In this document: piece by piece, positions 28,081 to 37,735 of the stretch
How the letters are laid out: each line of letters begins with the position of its first letter
Numbering within the stretch: the stretch's first letter is position 1
DNA from: Bacillus sp. FJAT-50079
Lineage (GTDB): Bacteria; Bacillota; Bacilli; Bacillales; Bacillaceae_C
Direction of reading: 5' to 3'
Length of the DNA stretch: 64,000 nt
Assembly: GCF_018343515.1 (NCBI RefSeq)
Contig: NZ_JAGYPD010000008.1
Span: 1-64,000 of the forward strand
The notes under the pieces: model-generated
Database searches by the model: none
Seen by the model: only the letters and a program-made list of their open reading frames with translations
Told to the model about the DNA's origin: nothing
Position numbers and translations under genes: made by a program

Positions 28081-29019
28081 CTAATTAAATAAAGTAAATA
28101 TACTATTTTCACCATAAATTAAATTTAAGAGCATTAGACCAGCAATAATTAAAATCGATACAGGAGCAACGATAAAGGTTGTCACTAATGTCACTTTAGG
28201 TGATGCTTTCGCCGCCAATTCCTTAATTTGCTCTTCCCTAAGCTGCCTTAATGCCTCCGCTTGGACTTTAAACGTCGTTGCAATTGGAACACCAAGCTTC
28301 TGCCCTTGAATCAACGCTTTAATCAATCCTTGGAATTCTTGATTATCATTTCTTTCCAATAAATTGCGATAAGCAGTATCTCGCGGGACACCTAAATCAA
28401 TTTCGTAATTAAATCTAGAAAACTCTTCCCTTAAAGGGCCATCGAAAAAGCGAATCACCTCCTTTAGTGCTTGGTCTAGACTCACCCCCGCCTGAAGACT
28501 TGTACTGATCGTATCTAAAAAGTCAGGCAAATCGAGCCTAAGTGCTTCTTGACGCTTTTTTGCTTGTAATCGAACAACCATAATCGGAATAAAATAGCCG
28601 AGGAGCGGCAACAGGATCAACCCATATTGCGAAAAAGGAAGTCCGATTATAAAGCCCAGCATCCCCGCAAAAAAACCGACAATTAGCATAAATATTTTTA
28701 GACCTTGAAATCGCGGAACCGTTAATTGATAAATGTTCCCTGATTTTTTCAGCCAAACAGCCACGTCTTGATTTTCACTAAAAAAATTAATCCGTTGTCC
28801 TAAATCTGAAAACTCGTCCGCGTATTTGGTGACTTTTTGAATGACTGATACTCTCTTGCTTACTCTTTGTTTCGGCTTCGCAAAGGTGTCCGTATGAGTA
28901 ACCTCTGATACATGCTCGAGTAATAGCCGTTTGTCCTTCATATAAACAGATAAGTGCCTGATCGTTAAGACGATCGTGAACCAAAATAAAATAACACAAA
29001 GAATGATTAATGCATCCAT
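28081..29019 (-). CDS. tadC: TadC-like type II/IV secretion inner-membrane protein
   Basis: A 312-residue GspF-superfamily platform protein: one N-terminal span, a cytoplasmic region, two spans (about 120-165), the T2SSF domain (LPDFLDTISTSLQAGVSLDQALKEV and GLIKALIQGQKLGVPI) and a C-terminal span. It should form the membrane platform with TadB. The start is ATG 29019, which follows AGGGTG by 7 bases; the longer open frame is unsupported. The gap to tadB is 4 bp. Confidence 0.92.
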   Translation of the reverse strand: MDALIILCVILFWFTIVLTIRHLSVYMKDKRLLLEHVSEVTHTDTFAKPKQRVSKRVSVIQKVTKYADEFSDLGQRINFFSENQDVAVWLKKSGNIYQLTVPRFQGLKIFMLIVGFFAGMLGFIIGLPFSQYGLILLPLLGYFIPIMVVRLQAKKRQEALRLDLPDFLDTISTSLQAGVSLDQALKEVIRFFDGPLREEFSRFNYEIDLGVPRDTAYRNLLERNDNQEFQGLIKALIQGQKLGVPIATTFKVQAEALRQLREEQIKELAAKASPKVTLVTTFIVAPVSILIIAGLMLLNLIYGENSIFTLFN

Positions 29020-29023
29020 TTCG

Positions 29024-29953
29024 TTACACCCTAATATTCGTAATTTGGCGAATAAGTAAAAAAGAAAGTACAATTCCGATTAAAAATAAAATCAAAATAA
29101 TAATTCCCGGGCCCGTCCAAAGCGGATCAATGAACCCCTCGATAATATTGTTCATAACAAGCAAGATGAAAATAGGTAACGCTGGAACAATAAATGATAT
29201 ATATCTTTGTTCGGAAGTCATTGTCTTGATTACTTGGTTTAAGACTTTCCGATCTTCCAGTGTATTGGCCATCGATTCAAGCGTTAATGCCAAGTTTCCC
29301 CCCGTCTTTTTCTGAATGAGCAAAGTTGCGATAAAAAGCTGGAATTCTCTCGATTTATTTCTTGCCTGAATCGATCTCAATGTACTTTCCAATGGCACTC
29401 CGAGTTTAAGTTCCTGTGACATTCGTTTAAATTCAGGACCCGCCGGTGCGGAAATTTCCCTTGCCACGATGTCGATTCCTTGATTAATCGTTAATCCAGA
29501 GCGCACCGCATTCCCAAGCATTCTACACACTTCTCCAAGCTGCTCATTAAACCGTTCCTCATATTTATTTTTTCGGAGATAGAACAATGTGAAATGGACA
29601 ATGAGCAACATGCCAATTGCGATGAAAATACTTAAAATAAGAGGCATGTTAAACATATTGACGAATAACAATAGTAAAACTAAAAAGCCTAAAATATGAA
29701 CGCCCATATACTCAGAAGGGAGTAAATGTAGATTGGCACTTTGTAATTTATTTGTTAATACTTCTGCACTTTTCGATTGGTCATAACGATCACCCCAGAC
29801 GCTAATAACACTTTTTCTTTTTTCTTCTGGGAACCAATGATGGACTCGCTTTTGCCATTCCTTTTTTTGACCTCGATAGCCTAAATAATAATAGCCCGCC
29901 CAAATAAGAAGTAATACAGCCAAGCTATATAGTATGGGCACACTCCAATCCAT
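29024..29953 (-). CDS. tadB: TadB-like type II/IV secretion inner-membrane protein
   Basis: A 309-residue GspF-superfamily protein with an N-terminal span, two central spans (about 90-125) and two C-terminal ones (about 240-305). The T2SSF core is readable: VCRMLGNAVRSGLTINQGID and FQLFIATLLIQKKTGGNLALTLE-type sequence. The ATG at 29953 has AAGGGAG 9 bases upstream; a TTG three codons earlier lacks room. It starts 29 bp inside the end of tadA, indicating tight coupling. Confidence 0.92.
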   Translation of the reverse strand: MDWSVPILYSLAVLLLIWAGYYYLGYRGQKKEWQKRVHHWFPEEKRKSVISVWGDRYDQSKSAEVLTNKLQSANLHLLPSEYMGVHILGFLVLLLLFVNMFNMPLILSIFIAIGMLLIVHFTLFYLRKNKYEERFNEQLGEVCRMLGNAVRSGLTINQGIDIVAREISAPAGPEFKRMSQELKLGVPLESTLRSIQARNKSREFQLFIATLLIQKKTGGNLALTLESMANTLEDRKVLNQVIKTMTSEQRYISFIVPALPIFILLVMNNIIEGFIDPLWTGPGIIILILFLIGIVLSFLLIRQITNIRV

Positions 29954-31301
29954 TCGCTTCAACTCCCTTCACAGTGAAGATGGATGGATTAATTTCAATT
30001 CCATACACCTTCATACGCTCTAAACATTTTGGTATGATGCCAGTTGCAATGAACTCCCCCATTACATGCCCATTCTCATTCATACCTGTCTTTTTAAATC
30101 GAAATATATCTTGTACTTGTATTCGGTTATCCTGACTAACAAATACTTCTGAGATGTTTATGATCTTTCTAGTACCATCACTTAATCTTTCTGCTTGAAT
30201 AATATAGTCAAGTGCACCGACGATGTATTCTCGGATAATATGGGTTGGTAAGTCCATACCGGCCATGACAACCATCCCTTCCACCCTACTAATCGCATCG
30301 GCTGGTGTATTCGCATGTACCGTAGTAAGTGAACCTTCATGTCCCGTATTCATTGCTTGCAGCATATCAAACGCTTCTGCGCCACGGACCTCGCCGACGA
30401 TAATCCGATCGGGTCTCATCCGCAATGAATTTCGAACGAGCTGCCTGATCGTCACTTCTCCCTTTCCTTCCACGTTTTGTGGCCGTGCTTCCATACCAAC
30501 GACACTTGTGCGATTAAGTCGCAATTCTGCTGAGTCCTCAATTGTTATGACCCGCTCGTATTCAGGAATGGCTTTCGCGACCGCATTTAGCAATGTTGTT
30601 TTTCCACTGCCCGTTCCACCGGAAATTAATATATTTGTTTTCATCCGAACGAGCGCTTGAATAAACTCAGCCATAGGCTCATTCAATGAATGAAAGGCAA
30701 GCAAGTCCTCCATTTCAAAAGGCGTCTTTTTAAATTTCCGAATCGAAATAAGCGTTCCATTCAAGCTAATTGGCGGGATGACTGCATTCACACGGCTTCC
30801 ATCTGGTAATCTCGCATCAACCATAGGCGAGCTTTCATCTAATCTTCGTCCGAGTGGTGCAACGACACGATCAATAATATGACGAACATGCGCTTCATCC
30901 TTAAATGCTACATTCGACTTCTCGAGTCGGCCTTTTTTTTCGACAAATACTTCGCTCGGTCCATTGACTAAGATCTCGGTAATTTGCTCGTCGTTTAATA
31001 ATGGCTCCAGTGGACCGAACCCAACACTCTCATCGATTAAACGAGTTAGTAAATCATCTTTTTCATGACGGGGAATAATGACCTTTTCTTCCGCCATAAA
31101 TTGGTTAACCAATCTTTCAATCGTCAACCTTTTTTCCCCTTCTGAAAGACTTATAAGTTGTTCGAGATTCGTTTCACCTAGTAAACGTAATTTATAATGT
31201 TCTACCAATTCATCAATATATGGATTTGCTAAAGAAACATTTGATTCTACAACTGTTTCTTTTATTTTTGATCGATCAAACTTCTTTTGGAAGAGTGACA
31301 T
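29925..31301 (-). CDS. tadA: TadA/CpaF-type secretion ATPase
   Basis: A 458-residue hexameric ATPase that would power pilus assembly at the inner face of the membrane. Motifs are Walker [14 protein letters not shown], the Asp box EDSAEL, Walker [16 protein letters not shown] and the His box [13 protein letters not shown], all normal for the CpaF subgroup of VirB11/PilT ATPases. GAGGGGG precedes the ATG by 7 bases. It follows the TadZ gene by 39 bp. The C-terminus carries about 25 extra residues that overlap the start of tadB. Confidence 0.96.
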   Translation of the reverse strand: MSLFQKKFDRSKIKETVVESNVSLANPYIDELVEHYKLRLLGETNLEQLISLSEGEKRLTIERLVNQFMAEEKVIIPRHEKDDLLTRLIDESVGFGPLEPLLNDEQITEILVNGPSEVFVEKKGRLEKSNVAFKDEAHVRHIIDRVVAPLGRRLDESSPMVDARLPDGSRVNAVIPPISLNGTLISIRKFKKTPFEMEDLLAFHSLNEPMAEFIQALVRMKTNILISGGTGSGKTTLLNAVAKAIPEYERVITIEDSAELRLNRTSVVGMEARPQNVEGKGEVTIRQLVRNSLRMRPDRIIVGEVRGAEAFDMLQAMNTGHEGSLTTVHANTPADAISRVEGMVVMAGMDLPTHIIREYIVGALDYIIQAERLSDGTRKIINISEVFVSQDNRIQVQDIFRFKKTGMNENGHVMGEFIATGIIPKCLERMKVYGIEINPSIFTVKGVEANGLECAHTI

Positions 31302-31340
31302 ACTGACGCCCCCTCTCTATACATTTTTGTTTTCACTCAG

Positions 31341-32486
31341 TTATTTCAACATTGAGTGGACCCATTTATGTACATCTTTTGCGGCCGGGATCATTTTCTT
31401 TTCTTTTTGAACACTTCTAACCGGTCGACCTTGATTAATTGCCGCTTGGACCCCTTTTATGTCCCTTTTTATTTCTGCTGAGATCGGATATTGAACAAAC
31501 CGTTCTAAATCTTTTTTATTCAATTCATTTTCACGGCCTTTTTCGTTAATAATCAGCTCCAGCCGCCCCTCCGATTCGATCCCTAAGCGTAGCAGTAGTT
31601 CCTCCACATGTTTCAATACACGAATCGATGGTGTATCCAACGTCATGACATAATAAATTCGGTCAGACTCTTCAAGCGCCGCATATGTAACTTCATCCAT
31701 TTCAGACGGAAGGTCGACAATAATAAAGTCATAACTGCGACGGCAAGCCCGTAATAAACGAGTGACAAAGTCCCCATCAATGCTTTCCGCTAGCTCCGCA
31801 TCTCGTGGGCTAATTAAAATTTCCAGTTTGGAAGATGGCTCATTTTCCGATATATTCCGAATATGATTGTCATTTATTTCGTGTATAACAGGTTTTAAAT
31901 CGATTAACGATCTGTTTCCTTCAACTCCAAAAAAGGTTTCTGCGCCTCCATATTGAAGGTTTAAATCAACAAACAACACTTTCGCTGTTGATTCAAGTTT
32001 AAGTGTTTGAGCAAACGCGGAACTAAGAAACGTTTTTCCTACTCCGCCTTTTCCACTATAAAAAGCAAACACTTGACCGCTTCCCCTTTTGAATCCACTT
32101 GTAGCCGCGCCTTCCGCGACACCTGCCTTAATCGAAGCAATTCCCCTAATCCGCTCCTCTAAAATATCCATTTCGTCAGGAATGACCATATAATCCGTTG
32201 CTCCCGCTCGAATGATTTCACGTAACATATGAAAATCCTGACGATCATGAATATATAAGATCGCTATTTGCGGATTTTCATTAACAAGAAACGAAATGAT
32301 ATCTTGGGGAGGTTCCGTTTCATTTTGCAAAACAAGTGCAATGTTGGAATAATATTGATCAAATTCAGCTCGTAGTTGATTCGGTTTAATTAATTTGATT
32401 TCAAATCGAGCTTCAAGACTTTCTTGGATCGCATCATACAAATCATTTGGTTCTCCAATGACCAAAAGGCTTTTTTGCATGTTCAT
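31341..32486 (-). CDS. tadZ: TadZ/CpaE-like ParA-family ATPase
   Basis: A 381-residue protein with an N-terminal receiver-like domain (about 1-120) lacking an obvious phosphoacceptor pocket, then a MinD/ParA ATPase with a deviant Walker A YSGKGGVGKTFLS (about 145-157) and the DLPSEMDEVTYAALE switch region. TadZ/CpaE proteins place the pilus machine in the cell. GGAGG lies 9 bases before the ATG. It lies between the CpaB-like gene and tadA, a standard Tad order. Confidence 0.9.
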   Translation of the reverse strand: MNMQKSLLVIGEPNDLYDAIQESLEARFEIKLIKPNQLRAEFDQYYSNIALVLQNETEPPQDIISFLVNENPQIAILYIHDRQDFHMLREIIRAGATDYMVIPDEMDILEERIRGIASIKAGVAEGAATSGFKRGSGQVFAFYSGKGGVGKTFLSSAFAQTLKLESTAKVLFVDLNLQYGGAETFFGVEGNRSLIDLKPVIHEINDNHIRNISENEPSSKLEILISPRDAELAESIDGDFVTRLLRACRRSYDFIIVDLPSEMDEVTYAALEESDRIYYVMTLDTPSIRVLKHVEELLLRLGIESEGRLELIINEKGRENELNKKDLERFVQYPISAEIKRDIKGVQAAINQGRPVRSVQKEKKMIPAAKDVHKWVHSMLK

Positions 32487-32539
32487 GAATGAGTACCTCC
32501 ATCGTTCACTCTTACTTTTTCTCCACTAAATTGGGAAAT

Positions 32540-33304
32540 TTATTCCGCTTTCCCTTCTTCAGCTTCGTTCTCCTCTTTAGCTTCTTCTGCTTTTTCAACC
32601 GCTTGCTCTTTTGCGGCTTCTTCCTTTGCGGCATTGTCATCAGCTTCTACTTTCAGATCAGGATTTGCCATTTCCTTTTCTACTTCAGCTTCTAATTTGC
32701 CAACGTTTGCTTTTACGATCCGAACACTATCCGCATAATTTTGCATATGTATAAGTTGTGGAGCTGTATCTAACGGTATTTCAAGTTGAACTCCTTTAAA
32801 TTTATTGCTTTCCTTCGCTACCCGTGATACTTTTACGTCTTTCATAAAAAAGCTTGTCTCTTCTTTGTTATCAAAGCGATGTGAGACGATGATATCAACC
32901 CGGTCTAATGCCTCAAGCGGTTCATCGAAAATAATTCTGTCTGATTCCATTAAAGTAATCAGACGATTATTCTCTTCAACAACGGCTGACGCCTGCTTTA
33001 ACATATTTTTCGTAATCATATCACCAGCTGATAATGGAACAATCGAAACCTTATTGATCAACTCTTCAACATTCGTAATATGATACTCTTTTAGATATTT
33101 TTGAGGTATTTCTTCCAATGTCACATCTTCTGGTCGAATCAGTGCTCTTGAAGATACATCCACATTCGCGACGACAACTTCTGCCATTGTTCCTAAATTC
33201 GTATTTAACGATTGAACCTTCTTCAATATAAGAAATCCTGCGGTTAGAGCTAGTAATAATGAAATAACGAAAAATATAATTGCTTTTCTCTTTGACTCTA
33301 GCAT
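32540..33304 (-). CDS. CpaB/RcpC-like SAF-domain protein
   Basis: A 254-residue protein with one N-terminal membrane span (about 8-27) and an SAF domain (about 40-110; VVVANVDVSSRALIRPEDVT, PLSAGDMITKNML), the pattern of CpaB. The C-terminal 45 residues are a low-complexity Glu/Ala/Lys tail. In Gram-negatives CpaB aids the outer-membrane secretin; in this Gram-positive it would sit outside the membrane in the cell wall. It is the first gene of the Tad operon. GAGGGA precedes the ATG. The 287 bp upstream hold no gene and no promoter I could defend. Confidence 0.88.
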   Translation of the reverse strand: MLESKRKAIIFFVISLLLALTAGFLILKKVQSLNTNLGTMAEVVVANVDVSSRALIRPEDVTLEEIPQKYLKEYHITNVEELINKVSIVPLSAGDMITKNMLKQASAVVEENNRLITLMESDRIIFDEPLEALDRVDIIVSHRFDNKEETSFFMKDVKVSRVAKESNKFKGVQLEIPLDTAPQLIHMQNYADSVRIVKANVGKLEAEVEKEMANPDLKVEADDNAAKEEAAKEQAVEKAEEAKEENEAEEGKAE

Positions 33305-33591
33305 TTCTTTCCCTCGTTTCCTTCCGGCTTAATCAGATGTAAATATAACCAATTATGTAATTTTATTTAAGTAAATAACATGTTCACAAAATGGTCAAAT
33401 GGACATAAAGTAAAGAAAAACGTTCACTATGAGTATGTTCCTACAACGTCTTTCTTATTTTTAGTGCATTAGACTTAATAAAAGCAGGACAAAAGAAGCT
33501 ATATTGATATAGATCACCACAAAGAACACGCTTTCATTTATTCCCTAGGATTAATGATTCATTTTTCATATTTTTGTAAATGTAAATAAAA

Positions 33592-33624
33592 AAGACCTAT
33601 CTCATTTTCCGTGAGATAAGTCTT
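33592..33624 (-). terminator. Terminator after the tandem kinase genes
   Basis: Stem AAGACCTATCTCA pairs with TGAGATAAGTCTT (one mismatch), followed on the minus strand by TTTTTTATTT. It lies 22 bp after the downstream kinase gene. Between this terminator and the first Tad gene (33305-33591) I see only AT-rich promoter-type sequence. Confidence 0.88.
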
Positions 33625-33645
33625 ATAGTGATATAAAGCACAATG

Positions 33646-35190
33646 TTATTTATTGTTTGTGTTTTTATTTTTAGGTGATGCAGTTGCTGGTGGCAGAAAG
33701 ATTTGTACTTTAGTACCTTGTCCTTCTTTACTAGTAAATTGAATCGTTCCACCATGATCTTCAATGATTTTATAGCAAATCATGACTCCAAGGCCAGTTC
33801 CTTTTTCCTTATTTGAATAGAATGGCTCTCTCAAACGTTTTAACCGTTCCTTTGCTATCCCAATCCCTTCATCATTGATTTCTATCGTAGCATATCCATT
33901 TGGCAGGGTAGCCGTTCTTATATGAATCGTCCCCCCGATCGGCATTGCCTCGATCGCATTTTTAATCATATTAATTATGACTTGTTTAATTTGTTTTGAT
34001 TCACAATACACCTGTGGTGCTTCATTGAAATCCATACAGATCTCCACATTATGTAGAAGTGCCTCTGGATTCATAAACGAAATCACATCTTTGACAATAT
34101 CATTAATATTGCCATTTTTCAGTTTCATTTCTTGTTGCGGCTTCGCAAGCACTAGAAATTCATTCATAATGAATTCAATTCTCTCAATTTCCGAAGTAAT
34201 GATCTGACTATATTTACTGTTCGTTTCTTCAGCAAGTAGTTGGACAAAGCCTTTTACAGATGTTAACGGGTTTCTAATTTCGTGGGCAATTCCCGCTGCT
34301 AATTGACCAACTGCTCCTAATTTATCCAGTTGTTTAATTTGATTTGTCTTTTCCTTTAATTCTGTAATATCTTTAAAAACACTAATATGTCTCGCCACCA
34401 CTCCACGCTCATCAACAATTGGAGTAATTTCTATTCGCAGCCATCGTGGAGTCTCATATAATTCCCCTTTGATCTCGAATTCCATTTCCCGCGCTCCGGG
34501 GCTTGAATCAATGAAAAACTCGAGAAACATCTCACGATCTTTATCTTGAAATTTTTTAAGGATGTTTAGTGGCTCTCTGTAAATTTCATCAATATTGATT
34601 TCCCATCTTTCCTCAAGAAGTGGACTGATAAATAACGGTTTTCTTTGTTTTAAATCATATAGGCAAAAAGCTTCACTAATATTTTTTGTAATATCTAGCA
34701 GGAGCTTTTCACCTACTTCAATCATTTCGTTTTGCATTTCGACAAGCATTTTAAACTCTAGTAACTCCGTCAAATCTTTTGTAACGATAAGAAGTGCCTT
34801 TATTTTTCCCGATTCTCCATAAACGGGCGACATAATAAATTCAACAGGAATAACTGTTCCATCTTTCTTCATTCGTAACGTCTGCTGCTCTATTACCTTT
34901 TCCCAACTTAAGGAGTTTCCGATCATTTCATCGAAATCTTTTTTCAGCTTGTCCGGAACATTCGGAAGGTATTTTCCCTCTATTTCCACTAGTGTCCAGC
35001 CATATAGTTGTTCGAAGGCTGGATTTACTAAAATAACCATGCCTTTTAAGTTAATAATCGCCGCTGCACTATCAGAGAGTTCGAAAAAAGTATTCCGCCA
35101 TGCAATTTTTGAAATGCTTTCACTTTGCTTCCAGGTTGTCTTCTTCATCGCTTCGTCTGTTATTGCAGTTCTCATCTCCAACTGGCTCAC
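33646..35190 (-). CDS. PAS-PAS sensor histidine kinase (sporulation-kinase type)
   Basis: A 514-residue soluble kinase without a membrane span. Two PAS domains (about 35-145 and 165-280) are followed by HisKA with the phosphoacceptor His in AGIAHEIRNPLTSVKGF (about 304) and HATPase (N box NMIKNAIEAMP, G box GTGLGVMICYKI). The motif around the His matches KinA/KinE-type kinases, which feed phosphate into the Spo0 phosphorelay. It is a paralogue of the gene just upstream and probably arose by duplication with loss of one PAS domain. AAAGGGG lies 8 bases before GTG 35190 and 5 before an in-frame TTG, so the start is uncertain. Confidence 0.9.
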   Translation of the reverse strand: MSQLEMRTAITDEAMKKTTWKQSESISKIAWRNTFFELSDSAAAIINLKGMVILVNPAFEQLYGWTLVEIEGKYLPNVPDKLKKDFDEMIGNSLSWEKVIEQQTLRMKKDGTVIPVEFIMSPVYGESGKIKALLIVTKDLTELLEFKMLVEMQNEMIEVGEKLLLDITKNISEAFCLYDLKQRKPLFISPLLEERWEINIDEIYREPLNILKKFQDKDREMFLEFFIDSSPGAREMEFEIKGELYETPRWLRIEITPIVDERGVVARHISVFKDITELKEKTNQIKQLDKLGAVGQLAAGIAHEIRNPLTSVKGFVQLLAEETNSKYSQIITSEIERIEFIMNEFLVLAKPQQEMKLKNGNINDIVKDVISFMNPEALLHNVEICMDFNEAPQVYCESKQIKQVIINMIKNAIEAMPIGGTIHIRTATLPNGYATIEINDEGIGIAKERLKRLREPFYSNKEKGTGLGVMICYKIIEDHGGTIQFTSKEGQGTKVQIFLPPATASPKNKNTNNK

Positions 35191-35283
35191 CAAACATGCC
35201 CCTTTCTAATTATGAAAAAGATAGTAGAACAGATGACCTCTCGACAATCCATTCTCAATATTTCCATGAATAACGAAATTCAA

Positions 35284-37122
35284 TTAATTCCATGTATGTT
35301 GTCCTGACGGAAGCAAAATCGTAATCATTGTTCCCTTCCCCTCAGTACTTTCTATATGAATATGTCCTCCATGATTCTCAATAATTTTAAAGCTTACCAT
35401 CAGACCTAAGCCTGTACCTCTTTCTTTATTTGAATAAAAAGGTTCCCCTAGACGACTTAGAATTTCCTTTGGGATTCCGGCCCCTTCATCTTTTATAACA
35501 ATAGAAACGGAATGATCAGACATTAAGGTCGTTGTAATATAGACGGTTCCTCCGTATGGCATGGCTTCAATCGCATTTTTTAACATATTAATGATGACTT
35601 GCTTGATTTGCTTTGGCTCACATTGCACTGGAAGCAAAATATCCTCAAGCAATGTATCAATTTCGATCTTATGCAATATAGCCTCTCGTTTCATCATTCG
35701 AACAACTTCATCGACTAATTCGTTTACATTATGCTGGACATATTTCACGTTCCGTTGTGGCTTAGTAAGCATTAAAAACTCTGTCACAATCGCTTCAATT
35801 TGTTCAAGCTCCTGAAGTATGATGCCATTGTACCTATCATCTACTTGTTGTTGTGCCCGTAATTGAATAAATCCTTTTACTGTCGTTAATGGATTTCTAA
35901 TTTCATGAGCAATCCCAGCCGCTAATTGCCCTAAAGCTCCCAATTTTTCCTGTTTCTTCAAGAGCAAGGCTTGCTTTTTCCACTCTGTAATATCTTGTGA
36001 GACCGTAACGTATCGATACCCATGCCCATTTTCATTTGCAATCGGGGTAATTTTTGTCCGAATCCATCTTTCTTCCACGTTAAAATCATCATTTATTTTG
36101 TATTCTAGTTCTATTGGCACATTTTTTTTCGATTGAAAATAATCTAATATTTTTTCCAAATCCTCTTTGTAAAGTTTTTCCTTTAACACGGACGGACTGG
36201 CGTACACCGCTTCAACGGAGGTCCCCCACATTGATTCAAAGGATGGACTAATGTATAAAAACTTAAATTGTTTAGAGTCAAACAAACAAATCACGTCGCT
36301 AATATTTTCAGAGATATCAAAAAGGAGTCTCTCTTGTTCGGCAATTTTTATTTTTTGTTGCTCAATCATTAATTTTGTTTTTAATAATTCCGAAAGATCT
36401 TTTGTAATCGCGGAAATGGCGATAATCTTTCCATCGCCATCAAAAATAGGGGCAACAATGAGTAAAACAGGAAAGAGTGAGCCGTCCTTTTTCATTCGAA
36501 TGGTTTGATGATGAAGGATTTTTGTGCCATCAAGTATTTTTTGGCTAAAATCGTCAAATTCATGACGAAACTCCTCCGGAATAATCGGTAACTTTTTTCC
36601 TAGAATCTCTTTCCTTTTCCACCCATATAAATGCTCAAATGCTTGATTAAGTAGGATTACCCGCCCTTCTAAATCGCAAATATCCCCAGCCTCATCGGCC
36701 ATTTCAAAAAAATTACTCATTCCAATATTATTTACTAAAACGTTATTAATATCCTCTTCTAAAATTGTTCCTGCTAAAATCCATTCATTATTTATTACTT
36801 TTCCACTATGCCAAAGGAGTTGGATATATGAGCCATTTTTCTTTCGAAATCGATTTGTGAAAGAGGGAAATAATGTAGTATTGCTGAACGTACTAATCCA
36901 TTCGGCGGTCATTTTTCGATCCTCTTTATGAATAAAATCTAGACACTTCATCCCTTGGATTTCGGATAGATCATAGTGAATCGCCTCTTTAAGTGAGGTG
37001 TTGATATATGAAATCCTTTTATTTGAATCAATTACAAGCAATAAATCTCTTGAGGTTTCCGCAAACCAGCTAAGCGTCTCGTCCAGCAAAGCGGATCTTT
37101 CTTTATTTTGCAATTTCCCCAT
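35284..37122 (-). CDS. Triple-PAS sensor histidine kinase (sporulation-kinase type)
   Basis: A 612-residue soluble kinase with three PAS domains (about 20-120, 130-250 and 268-382), HisKA (H406 in AGIAHEIRNPLTTVKGF) and HATPase (NMLKNAIEAMPYGG, GTGLGLMVSFKI). Its PAS2-PAS3-kinase part matches the next gene along its length (compare AFEHLYGW with AFEQLYGW), showing a tandem duplication. A KinA/KinE-like role in the Spo0 phosphorelay is inferred from the His-box sequence and soluble PAS layout. The signal sensed is unknown. The gap to the downstream kinase is about 90 bp. Confidence 0.9.
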   Translation of the reverse strand: MGKLQNKERSALLDETLSWFAETSRDLLLVIDSNKRISYINTSLKEAIHYDLSEIQGMKCLDFIHKEDRKMTAEWISTFSNTTLFPSFTNRFRKKNGSYIQLLWHSGKVINNEWILAGTILEEDINNVLVNNIGMSNFFEMADEAGDICDLEGRVILLNQAFEHLYGWKRKEILGKKLPIIPEEFRHEFDDFSQKILDGTKILHHQTIRMKKDGSLFPVLLIVAPIFDGDGKIIAISAITKDLSELLKTKLMIEQQKIKIAEQERLLFDISENISDVICLFDSKQFKFLYISPSFESMWGTSVEAVYASPSVLKEKLYKEDLEKILDYFQSKKNVPIELEYKINDDFNVEERWIRTKITPIANENGHGYRYVTVSQDITEWKKQALLLKKQEKLGALGQLAAGIAHEIRNPLTTVKGFIQLRAQQQVDDRYNGIILQELEQIEAIVTEFLMLTKPQRNVKYVQHNVNELVDEVVRMMKREAILHKIEIDTLLEDILLPVQCEPKQIKQVIINMLKNAIEAMPYGGTVYITTTLMSDHSVSIVIKDEGAGIPKEILSRLGEPFYSNKERGTGLGLMVSFKIIENHGGHIHIESTEGKGTMITILLPSGQHTWN

Positions 37123-37343
37123 ATATGATTCCTTTCCAAAATTTTTTCATCATATGGCTAAACATACGTTCCCTTACCTCACGTTTCAATTTTAATTGGG
37201 TGCTTACATTATCTTCTCACAAATTATATTCTACCAGACATTTACAATTGGGAAAGCAGAAAATTAAACAATTTTCAAACAAAATTCAGCATTTTTTTTA
37301 GATAAAATATGCGTCTTTACAATTATTAGATCATAATTTTACC

Positions 37344-37371
37344 TTGCACACTGTAAACGCATTCATAATAT
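37344..37371 (+). promoter_or_regulatory. Promoter with a catabolite-responsive (cre) element in its spacer
   Basis: TTGCAC (37344-37349) and TAATAT (37366-37371) are 16 bases apart. The spacer holds TGTAAACGCATTCA (37352-37365), which matches the CcpA cre consensus at 13 of 14 positions. Binding there should block transcription of the small membrane protein gene when preferred sugars are present. The rest of the 37123-37436 gap is AT-rich with no gene. Confidence 0.65.
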
Positions 37372-37436
37372 GATGTAGTAAGCTCATTTATCAAGCTTTT
37401 ATTGATTCGAGTAATAACAGATAGGAGTTGATAGGC

Positions 37437-37634
37437 ATGGATAAATCCACTGGTTTATGGCTCGGTTGGTTAGCGATCCTTGCTGCGGTTGTAGGATTTT
37501 TCTACGCGCCTTATTGGTTAGGCGGGATTGCTGCTGTTTTAGGCTTAATTGTTTTAACTACTCCACAAAAAGCACTCGCCTGGGGTGCCATCGCTTTAGG
37601 AATTATAGCGATATTAGTTCCACTCTTTTCATAG
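37437..37634 (+). CDS. Small hydrophobic membrane protein
   Basis: A 65-residue protein made almost entirely of two or three hydrophobic segments (about 8-24, 26-43, 45-63) with Gly/Trp-rich turns. I do not recognise a family. The ATG at 37437 has GGAG 9 bases upstream and the gene has its own promoter and terminator, so it is a real single-gene unit. It is the only plus-strand gene between 0 and 50 kb. A cre-like site in the promoter suggests control by carbon source. Confidence 0.8.
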   Translation: MDKSTGLWLGWLAILAAVVGFFYAPYWLGGIAAVLGLIVLTTPQKALAWGAIALGIIAILVPLFS

Positions 37635-37647
37635 CTAAGAGCATTAA

Positions 37648-37682
37648 AATCCTAGGAGTGAATGCCTTCCTAGGATTTTTTT
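37648..37682 (+). terminator. Terminator of the small membrane protein gene
   Basis: A 10-bp perfect stem (AATCCTAGGA at 37648-37657, TCCTAGGATT at 37668-37677) followed by a T run. Confidence 0.92.
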
Positions 37683-37735
37683 AATACACTTTTTATTTAT
37701 GTTCCGCTTCCATCATCAGCCTTGTGAGCATGACC

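Noticed and set aside
30223-30660. 145-codon plus-strand frame opposite tadA
   Set aside because: It is antisense to a strongly conserved ATPase gene and has no ribosome-binding site.
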